From positions 1-12,710 of the forward strand of contig JAITTM010000024.1 in assembly GCA_031286975.1 (NCBI GenBank): a DNA stretch of 12,710 nt, in the 5' to 3' direction. The translations under genes were made by a program, and so were the position numbers. Of this stretch, positions 7,892-12,710 are shown piece by piece; position 1 is the first letter of the stretch; each line of letters opens with the position of its first letter. The notes under the pieces were generated by a model. That model worked only from the letters and a program-made list of their open reading frames with translations, had not been told where the DNA came from and searched no databases. Source of the stretch: Coriobacteriales bacterium (lineage in GTDB: Bacteria > Actinomycetota > Coriobacteriia > Coriobacteriales > UBA8131).

Positions 7892-9074
7892 CCAGGTTCT
7901 TCAGCCAGGTGAGGGAGAAATCCTGGATGCGGATGCTCAGGGCATGCTGCCCCGCCAGCTCCTCTGTATAATCTACCAGTGGGTATGTCGTGAATGCGGT
8001 GTAATCTCTGCTGATATGCGTTACGAGGGGCACAACGGCAACGTCGCTTATCTCCACCGCTCCCGTTGCGGCGTCGAGGCTTATCGTGCACTGGAGCAGC
8101 TCACCCAGCAGGCACTCGGGTTCGACCTGTGAGCTGAGCACGTTGCCCAACGAGTAGGCGACCAGCGTGCGGTTGCCTTGTGCGCCCGTGACAAACACGG
8201 TTGGCTGCACCACATGCGGATGCTCGCCCAGCACCACGTCAACGCCTTGGTCAGCCAAAAACTGTGCAAGCTCCCGCTGCTCATCGGTTACCTCTAAGGA
8301 GTACTCGTCGCCCCAGTGCATGTTGACAATCTGCACATCACTCACGGGGAGAAGTGCGGCCAAGTCGCGCTCGATCTTCTCCCTATCTATCACGTCGACC
8401 AGGTAGGTCTTGCCAGCGGGTGGCTCAAGGCCGTTGAGGCCGTAGGTGTAGCTCGCCAGGCCGATGCGCACGCCGTTGCGCTCGATGACGGTGGGCGTGG
8501 CCGCATCCTGGGCGGTGGCGTGGGTGCCCGTCTGCACCAGGCCGTCAAAGCGTTGCAGATAGCTCAGTTGTGCAAGGATGCCCGCTTCGCCCCTGTCCAG
8601 TGCGTGGTTGGATGCCGTGTTGATCCAGTTGAAGCCGGTGGCATGCAGCGCATCGAGTATCTGCTGCGGACCATTGAAGAACGGATAGCTGGACAAGCCC
8701 AGTTCTTCGCCGCCGCAAATGGTCTCCTGGTTGATGAAGGCGACCTCCGCCGCCGCGACATATGCGCGCAAAGGCGCGTACATCGAGGCATAGTCGTGGG
8801 TTCCGTCCGGCTGGAGGCCGCTGTGGTAGACGTTGTCGTGAATCAGGTTGTCGCCCACCGCCATGAGATTGAAGCTGTTCGCGGTTGCGGGCTGCGCCGC
8901 AGGCGGCTGTGCCGCGGGTGTTGCGGTCTCAGCCACGGGGGGCGCCTGCTGTGCCGTTGTCTCGCTCGTGGGTGCACACGCAACCAAGGCGAGCAGCGTC
9001 ATCCCCAGCAGCGCAAGCGCGCTCAGTGAGTCACCGATTACGAGCAAAATGCGTAAAAATCGAGCGAAGCGCAT
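7869..9074 (-). CDS. capA: CapA-family (PGA_cap) metallophosphatase-like lipoprotein
   Basis: 401 residues from ATG 9074. The signal sequence (RFARFLRILL then a hydrophobic run) ends in lipobox LVAC with Cys33, and an Ala/Pro/Gln/Thr linker runs to about residue 66. The catalytic-type fold shows the CapA set of metallophosphatase motifs: AVGDNLIHD (72-80), FINQET (113-118), NTASNHALDRG (152-162), HWGDE (253-257), GEHPHVVQP (283-291) and YSLGN (307-311). CapA/PgsA proteins are linked to poly-gamma-glutamate capsule synthesis, but most homologues of this size are simply extracytoplasmic hydrolase-like lipoproteins. No pgsB/pgsC partners are present, so a capsule role is not shown. The start at 9074 gives a standard lipoprotein signal, with AGG seven bases upstream; an in-frame ATG at 9170 would add 32 residues. 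It is convergent with, and overlaps, the lipoprotein gene. Confidence 0.85.
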   Translation of the reverse strand: MRFARFLRILLVIGDSLSALALLGMTLLALVACAPTSETTAQQAPPVAETATPAAQPPAAQPATANSFNLMAVGDNLIHDNVYHSGLQPDGTHDYASMYAPLRAYVAAAEVAFINQETICGGEELGLSSYPFFNGPQQILDALHATGFNWINTASNHALDRGEAGILAQLSYLQRFDGLVQTGTHATAQDAATPTVIERNGVRIGLASYTYGLNGLEPPAGKTYLVDVIDREKIERDLAALLPVSDVQIVNMHWGDEYSLEVTDEQRELAQFLADQGVDVVLGEHPHVVQPTVFVTGAQGNRTLVAYSLGNVLSSQVEPECLLGELLQCTISLDAATGAVEISDVAVVPLVTHISRDYTAFTTYPLVDYTEELAGQHALSIRIQDFSLTWLKNLATQVFGE

Positions 9075-9176
9075 GCGAATACCTGAGTGAGATTTGAGGG
9101 TATTTGGCTTTATTCGGTGCCTCCCTGAGCACCCGCGTGCCAAACCTCGTCTGTAGGTCGAATATCTCATGCCTGC

Positions 9177-9182
9177 ATCATA
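9177..9182 (-). promoter_or_regulatory. Possible -10 box for the capA-like gene
   Basis: Read on the minus strand this is TATGAT, five of six matches to TATAAT. No -35 hexamer is seen 16-18 bases upstream. Transcription would start near 9170, giving either a 96-base leader to ATG 9074 or a leaderless start at ATG 9170, which lies exactly six bases past the box. Confidence 0.35.
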
Positions 9183-9193
9183 CCGCTTGCACC

Positions 9194-9222
9194 CCCCGCT
9201 TGTGCGCGGCGGGGCTTCTTTT
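9194..9222 (+). terminator. Terminator-like hairpin upstream of the fumarase genes
   Basis: CCCCGC (9194-9199) and GCGGGG (9209-9214) form a six-pair GC stem with a nine-base loop, followed by CTTCTTTTGG. The shape is that of a + strand intrinsic terminator, but no + strand gene ends nearby; the closest is the lipoprotein gene 1.3 kb upstream. It may stop antisense read-through across capA or act as an attenuator if transcription of the fumarase operon begins further upstream. Confidence 0.4.
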
Positions 9223-9224
9223 GG

Positions 9225-9230
9225 TACCAT
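9225..9230 (+). promoter_or_regulatory. Possible -10 box for the fumarase operon
   Basis: TACCAT fits the TANNNT form of actinobacterial -10 boxes and ends six bases before ATG 9237, which would make the mRNA leaderless. The upstream bases show no Shine-Dalgarno, in keeping with this. There is no convincing -35, so the call depends on spacing alone. Confidence 0.3.
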
Positions 9231-9236
9231 GAACCC

Positions 9237-10127
9237 ATGACGGATACCACGACATCCCGCACTGGCACCCCGGTTCTGACCGCCGCAACCATCGCCCAGA
9301 TGGTTGAGTGGGCGGTGCCGCAAATCGCGCGCAACCTGCGGCCCGATGTGCTTGCTGGGCTAAAGGCCGCGCGCGCGTGTGAGACGCACCCGCGCGCTCA
9401 GGCCGTACTCGACCAGCTGCTCGCCAACGCGCGCATCGCCGCCGCCGACGAGGTGCCGCTTTGTCAGGACACAGGCTATGTGTGGGTGGAGCTCGAGGTG
9501 GGCAGCGATTGCACGGTGCCCGGCAACATCTTCAGCGAGGTCGACGCGGCGGTTGCTCGCGCCTACCACGGCGCGCAGCTGCGCCTGAGCATGCTGCGCG
9601 ATGCCCTGCTCGACCGCTCCAATACCAACAACAACACGCCTGCCTTCACGCAGCTGACGTTTAGGGAGAAGCCCGGGGCGACCTTGCACGTCATGCTCAA
9701 GGGGGGCGGTTCTGACAACGCTTCGCGCGTGGTCATGCTGCCGCCGGGCGCGGGGCTTGCTGGTGTCAAGCAGACGGTTCTCGATGCCGTGCGCGAGAAG
9801 GCTCCCAATGCCTGTCCACCGCTGCTGGTAGGGGTGGGGGTGGGTGGCAACTTTGACAAAGTGAGCAGCCTTGCCAAGCATGCGCTTTTGCGCGAGGTGG
9901 GCTCCGCCAACCCCGACAAACAACTTGACGCCATCGAGCGCGAGCTTCTGGCCAGCATCAACGCGACCGGCATCGGGCCGGGTGGTTTGGGCGGTCACAG
10001 CACGGCACTCGCCGTGCACCTGCAAACAGCCCCCTGCCACATCGCCGCTTTGCCCGTTGCCGTCAACCTGGGTTGCAGCGCTTTGCGCTCCCTCTCCATC
10101 GCCTTGGACGCGGGGAGGCGGCGATGA
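9237..10127 (+). CDS. fumA: Fumarate hydratase class I, alpha subunit (or L-tartrate dehydratase alpha)
   Basis: 296 residues, normal length for the separate alpha subunit of two-component [4Fe-4S] hydro-lyases, which interconvert malate and fumarate (or act on tartrate) in the cytoplasm. Family signatures in order: PLCQDTG (74-80), NTNNNTPAF (129-137, usually NTGxNTPA), LKGGGSDNAS (154-163), NACPPLLVGVGVGGNFDK (191-208) and GIGPGGLGGHSTAL (245-258), then PVAVNLGCSALR (273-284). Cys76, Cys193 and Cys280 are the expected three ligands of the iron-sulfur cluster, whose open iron binds substrate. ATG 9237 is the only fitting start; ATG 9229 is out of frame and stops at once. No Shine-Dalgarno precedes it. 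The stop overlaps the start of the beta-subunit gene (ATGA). Fumarase is preferred because no tartrate transport gene is near, but sequence alone does not exclude tartrate dehydratase. Confidence 0.88.
   Translation: MTDTTTSRTGTPVLTAATIAQMVEWAVPQIARNLRPDVLAGLKAARACETHPRAQAVLDQLLANARIAAADEVPLCQDTGYVWVELEVGSDCTVPGNIFSEVDAAVARAYHGAQLRLSMLRDALLDRSNTNNNTPAFTQLTFREKPGATLHVMLKGGGSDNASRVVMLPPGAGLAGVKQTVLDAVREKAPNACPPLLVGVGVGGNFDKVSSLAKHALLREVGSANPDKQLDAIERELLASINATGIGPGGLGGHSTALAVHLQTAPCHIAALPVAVNLGCSALRSLSIALDAGRRR
10112..10118 (+). promoter_or_regulatory. Ribosome binding site of the fumarase beta gene
   Basis: GGGGAGG lies five bases before ATG 10124, inside the end of the alpha gene. It decides for this start over longer in-frame candidates upstream and explains efficient translation at the ATGA overlap. 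Confidence 0.75.
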
Positions 10128-10654
10128 GCAGCGCCATCGAGCTGGAGCTTCCCGCGCGCAGAGAGGCGCTCAAGCTGCTCAAAGCGGGTCAGGAGGTGCG
10201 GCTCTTTGGCCCCATCTACACCCTGCGTGATGCGGGGCACCAGCGCACGCTCGACCATCTCAAACAACACGGTGAGCTGCCCTTTGGCCTGCAGGGTCAG
10301 GCGCTGTTCTATGCGGGACCCACGCCGCCGGCGGCACAGCGCCCTCTGGGTGCCGTTGGTCCCACTACGGCCTCACGCATGGATTTTGCCACGCCCGCAC
10401 TCCTTGCGGCAGGCATCGTCGCCACCTTGGGCAAGGGCACGCGCTCACTTGAGGTCGTGCAGGCCTGCCAGCAGACGGGCAGCGTCTACTTTGCCGCGGT
10501 GGGTGGTGCGGCAGCCTACCTGGCAACTTTTGTCACCCAGGCAGAACTCATCGCCTGGGAGGATCTGGGCACCGAGGCTCTCCGCAAACTTGAGCTCAAC
10601 GGTCTGCCCGCCTTTGTCGCCATCGACACCAATGGTGGCGTGCTGGTAGTCTGA
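10124..10654 (+). CDS. fumB: Fumarate hydratase class I, beta subunit (or L-tartrate dehydratase beta)
   Basis: 176 residues, the usual size of the beta subunit that completes the active site of the two-part enzyme. Characteristic blocks are RDAGHQR (35-41, matching the family RDAAHKR), LFYAGPTPP (61-69), AVGPTTASRMDF (77-88), LGKGTRS (102-108), FAAVGGAAAYLA (123-134), WEDLGTEALRKLEL (145-158) and LPAFVAIDTNGG (161-172). The GPTT-x-RMD motif and GKG loop are the strongest evidence. It overlaps the alpha gene by four bases, so the two are cotranscribed and translationally coupled, giving equal subunits. No clear T-rich terminator follows; a short inverted repeat TCCC/GGGA near 10677-10689 is the only candidate. 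Fumarase and tartrate dehydratase share this subunit type. Confidence 0.88.
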   Translation: MSSAIELELPARREALKLLKAGQEVRLFGPIYTLRDAGHQRTLDHLKQHGELPFGLQGQALFYAGPTPPAAQRPLGAVGPTTASRMDFATPALLAAGIVATLGKGTRSLEVVQACQQTGSVYFAAVGGAAAYLATFVTQAELIAWEDLGTEALRKLELNGLPAFVAIDTNGGVLVV

Positions 10655-10716
10655 CAAAAGCGCCCAAACGCATACCTCCCACGGTGGGACAAGACCATTT
10701 TCCACAAAAAACCGGC

Positions 10717-10737
10717 AATACCCCTCACAGGGGGATT
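10717..10737. promoter_or_regulatory. Inverted repeat, possible operator upstream of the flavoprotein gene
   Basis: Arms AATACCCCT and AGGGGGATT are reverse complements with one mismatch around a CAC centre. It lies in the gap between the fumarase operon and the flavoprotein, about 100 bases before the latter. TATACC at 10743-10748 downstream could be a -10 box without a -35. A dyad at this place suits a dimeric regulator; which one is unknown. The C- and G-runs could also form a small hairpin in RNA. Confidence 0.4.
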
Positions 10738-10825
10738 ACGCATATACCCGTTCTTTTTACGCTGTGCCCATGGAGATTCTGGCGCACGGAGAAGTGCCCA
10801 GAGAGGTGCATCACAGATGTTTGAG

Positions 10826-10833
10826 AAAGGCGG
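10826..10833 (+). promoter_or_regulatory. Ribosome binding site favouring ATG 10841
   Basis: AAAGGCGG sits seven bases before ATG 10841, one mismatch from AAAGGAGG. The competing ATG 10817 has GAGGTG at 10803-10808, eight bases upstream, so the choice is not firm. Confidence 0.5.
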
Positions 10834-10840
10834 AAAAACA

Positions 10841-12619
10841 ATGAGAAATGGAAAGGACAGCAGCAAAAAATCAGGACTGGATCCTCATCCTGCAGCTACA
10901 GGATTGGACAGGCGCGATTTTCTCAAGAGCTCTCTTGCCGTTGGCGCCACGGCCTTGGTTGGAGCAGGTATGGCTGGTTGTGCTGCCGTTGCGCACGCTG
11001 AAGAACCCACGGGCGAGCCTGAGATCGTCACCTCAAGCACAGAGGGTCTGTACGGAGAACTCCCCAAAGACGGCTTTTATGTGGGCCCCAATGCCACTCC
11101 TGTTCCCCCGTTGCCGGTGCCTGCAACCTGGGACGATGTGGCTGATGTCGTGGTAGTTGGCACAGGAGCGGGCGGCTGTGCCGCAACTCTGTATTGCGCG
11201 ACCAAGGGCCAAAAGGTCATAACGGTGGAGAAGAACCCCATGTGTGGTGGCGCGTCGGCAACGGCAACGGCTTTTGTCTGCCAGGGAGGAACCAGAGCAC
11301 AAAACGCAGCCGGTCTGCCGTTTGACATCGAGGCGCTCACCACAAAATATATGGGTCGCATAGCCTACAAGCCCGGTCTGTCGCAGCGCAAGATGACCCG
11401 CCAGATGATAGTCAAGGGTCCCGAGGCCATCGACTGGTTTATCGACCAGGGCGGCCCCATGAAACTGACCACTCCCATCACCTATGTGGCAACCAACGAA
11501 TGGGACGGCGAGCGCGGTGTGAACGCCACCAATTATGCCTCTGAGAAGGCAGTCGAACTGGGAGCGGACATCCGCCTTGAAACCGAGTGCATCCGGCTCA
11601 TAAAAGAGGGCGAGCGCGTGGTTGGCATCAAGGTCAAGGAGCTCACCAGCGGTCTGGAGTACTGCATCAAGGGGGAGCGCGGCGTCATCTTATGCGCCGG
11701 AGGCTTCACCGGGAACTTCGACATGCTGCGCCGCTGGTGTCCCTCGGCCGCCCAGACCTGCAAAACAGCCTCAACCTTTCCCGGAGATGACGGTCTGTGT
11801 GTGCGTCTGGGGCAGGGAGCGGGCGCAGCTATGGCTGGCTGGGATTCGTTTTTGGCGTTTGACGGCGGCCTCGATGTGGGCGATTGGTATCACCGCATCA
11901 AGGAGGGAGACGTCCAGGTCGCCCGGCAGCCCTGGCTCGGCATCGACAATAGGGGCAACCGCTACCCTTACATCGCATTTGCACTTGAAGGCTGGGGCTC
12001 GCTGTTTCATCAGGCACAGATATTCCAAGGGCTCCCCAACTCAACCGGCTACGTGTTCTTTGACAAGAATTGGGAGAAGAACACCCTTCTCTTCAATGAG
12101 GGCGGCTGCCGCAGAGGTGAGACGCCCCAGGTCATCAGCCCCCATGAGAGAACGGCGGTTGACCCCGACGACTGGACTCAGGGCGTGCGCAGGGGTCTTG
12201 AGCGTGGCCACATAAAGACCGCGGATAACTTTGCGGATATTGCCACGCAGCTGGATCTTGACCCCGCCATCGTCACCGAGGCTGTGGACAAGTGGAACAA
12301 GATGTGCGAGGAGGGCAGCGATCCTGACCTGGGCTTTGATCCCCTGTGGCTTATCCCACTTAAAGATCCCCCGTTCTATGGCATGGTGATCGGCTCTCAG
12401 CTGCTTGCCACGCAATGTGGTCTCCAGGTAAACGAGAATTTCGAGGTTCTCGATGAGGCAGGCAAGGCCATCCCGGGATTCTATGCCGCGACAATGACCG
12501 TAGGTGGTGTTGCCGGCAACAACACGAACGGCTCACTTTCGGCACCCGTTGGAACCCTGAACCTCAGCTGGACCACCGGTTATGTTGCAGCCCAGAGCAT
12601 CTTGGGTGAACTCGGTTAA
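10841..12619 (+). CDS. Tat-exported FAD-dependent oxidoreductase, flavocytochrome c/fumarate-reductase-like
   Basis: 592 residues from ATG 10841 (600 from the alternative ATG 10817). A twin-arginine signal RRDFLKS (24-30) is followed by a hydrophobic run, with both a lipobox-like MAGC (Cys47) and an AHA-EE type I site (51-55), so it is exported folded with FAD. The FAD-binding domain has GTGAGG (107-112) with acidic E130 at the end of the second strand, and GVILCAGGF (281-289). The C-terminal FAD block is VLDEAGKAIPGFYAATMTVG (536-555) and a final TTGYVAAQSI helix. No heme CXXCH is present, so electrons must come from a separate partner. In fumarate reductases a conserved HTMGG histidine and an NRLGG arginine bind substrate; here the aligned places read LATQCG (522-527) and NNTNGS (560-565), which suggests another substrate. 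Eggerthellaceae carry many such paralogues for diverse electron acceptors. The gene has its own promoter region and a further gene 41 bases downstream. Confidence 0.85.
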   Translation: MRNGKDSSKKSGLDPHPAATGLDRRDFLKSSLAVGATALVGAGMAGCAAVAHAEEPTGEPEIVTSSTEGLYGELPKDGFYVGPNATPVPPLPVPATWDDVADVVVVGTGAGGCAATLYCATKGQKVITVEKNPMCGGASATATAFVCQGGTRAQNAAGLPFDIEALTTKYMGRIAYKPGLSQRKMTRQMIVKGPEAIDWFIDQGGPMKLTTPITYVATNEWDGERGVNATNYASEKAVELGADIRLETECIRLIKEGERVVGIKVKELTSGLEYCIKGERGVILCAGGFTGNFDMLRRWCPSAAQTCKTASTFPGDDGLCVRLGQGAGAAMAGWDSFLAFDGGLDVGDWYHRIKEGDVQVARQPWLGIDNRGNRYPYIAFALEGWGSLFHQAQIFQGLPNSTGYVFFDKNWEKNTLLFNEGGCRRGETPQVISPHERTAVDPDDWTQGVRRGLERGHIKTADNFADIATQLDLDPAIVTEAVDKWNKMCEEGSDPDLGFDPLWLIPLKDPPFYGMVIGSQLLATQCGLQVNENFEVLDEAGKAIPGFYAATMTVGGVAGNNTNGSLSAPVGTLNLSWTTGYVAAQSILGELG

Positions 12620-12647
12620 AGCAGCACAATCATTTGCCAAAACGCGT

Positions 12648-12654
12648 GAAAGGA
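12648..12654 (+). promoter_or_regulatory. Ribosome binding site of the last, partial gene
   Basis: GAAAGGA lies six bases before ATG 12661, a good Shine-Dalgarno and spacing, and is the main support that the cut-off reading frame is a real gene. Confidence 0.55.
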
Positions 12655-12660
12655 TATCTC

Positions 12661-12710
12661 ATGGATGAGAAGAACGAAACCACAGGGCAAGGAGCGGCAG
12701 GCGCCCAGGG
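12661..12710 (+). CDS. Start of an unidentified gene (3' partial)
   Basis: Sixteen complete codons are visible, reading MDEKNETTGQGAAGAQ, hydrophilic and without similarity I can recognise. The ATG follows the flavoprotein stop by 41 bases with no terminator between and has a good ribosome binding site, so it probably belongs to the same transcript. Candidates by context are a regulator, an electron-transfer partner or a second exported protein with a long n-region, but nothing visible decides among them. Confidence 0.55.
   Translation, partial: MDEKNETTGQGAAGAQ

Noticed and set aside
8316..9029. 237-codon plus-strand open frame opposite capA
   Set aside because: The minus strand encodes all CapA motifs here; the plus-strand translation is low complexity and unrecognisable.
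4814..9074. Poly-gamma-glutamate capsule operon
   Set aside because: Only a CapA-like fold is present; there are no PgsB ligase or PgsC genes, and the genes are on opposite strands.
9148..9170. tRNA-like T-arm (GGTCGAATA)
   Set aside because: No acceptor, D or anticodon arms can be drawn around it and the TTCGA loop is incomplete.
9075..9323. Extension of capA to the most distant in-frame start at 9323
   Set aside because: It would run antisense into the fumarase start and bury the lipoprotein signal behind 83 extra residues. The 9170 start is kept only as an alternative.
10764..10800. Direct repeat GTGCCCA as a regulator site on its own
   Set aside because: Seven bases repeated once in a GC-rich leader is too little; mentioned only as part of the control region.

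Overview
The window looks like a chromosomal segment of an anaerobic actinobacterium of the class Coriobacteriia, most likely Eggerthellaceae or a close relative. This is an inference. It rests on moderately high G+C, Actinobacteria-like promoter and start arrangements, a sortase-type LPATG surface protein, a two-subunit class I fumarase, and a Tat-exported FAD-binding oxidoreductase of the flavocytochrome c type, a group greatly expanded in Eggerthellaceae.

Layout. (1) Bases 1-4611, + strand: the 3' end of a very large modular cell-wall-anchored surface protein. It has serial beta-sandwich repeats, a FIVAR-like helical module, a glycine linker, LPATG, a membrane segment and a basic tail. (2) 4604-4813: a heptamer repeat patch that overlaps the stop codon, a terminator hairpin and a possible -10 box. 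(3) 4814-7891, + strand: a membrane-tethered zinc-ribbon/DUF3160 protein followed 21 bases later by a probable lipoprotein with a calcium-loop-like motif. (4) 9074-7869, - strand: a CapA-family metallophosphatase-like lipoprotein whose 3' end overlaps that of the preceding gene by 23 bases, tail to tail. (5) 9237-10654, + strand: the alpha and beta subunits of an iron-sulfur fumarase or tartrate dehydratase, joined by an ATGA overlap. (6) 10841-12619, + strand: a Tat-signal FAD-dependent reductase-like protein behind its own regulatory region with an inverted repeat. (7) 12661-12710: the first 16 codons of another gene.

How the parts relate. The left two thirds encode the cell surface: a wall-anchored adhesin-like protein, the DUF3160 membrane protein, and two lipoproteins (one VCBS/EF-loop-like, one CapA-like). 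The right third is metabolic: the fumarase interconverts malate and fumarate in the cytoplasm, while the exported flavoprotein probably uses an organic electron acceptor outside the membrane. By eye, the flavoprotein lacks the C-terminal residues that define true fumarate reductases, so its proximity to the fumarase should not be read as proof of a fumarate substrate. No RNA genes, insertion sequences, CRISPR arrays or phage genes were seen, and no stretch over 300 bases lacks a gene. I did not find a clearly new multi-gene system. The most noteworthy points are the repeat that supplies the adhesin stop codon, the back-to-back possible leaderless starts of capA and the fumarase, and the divergent flavoprotein active site.
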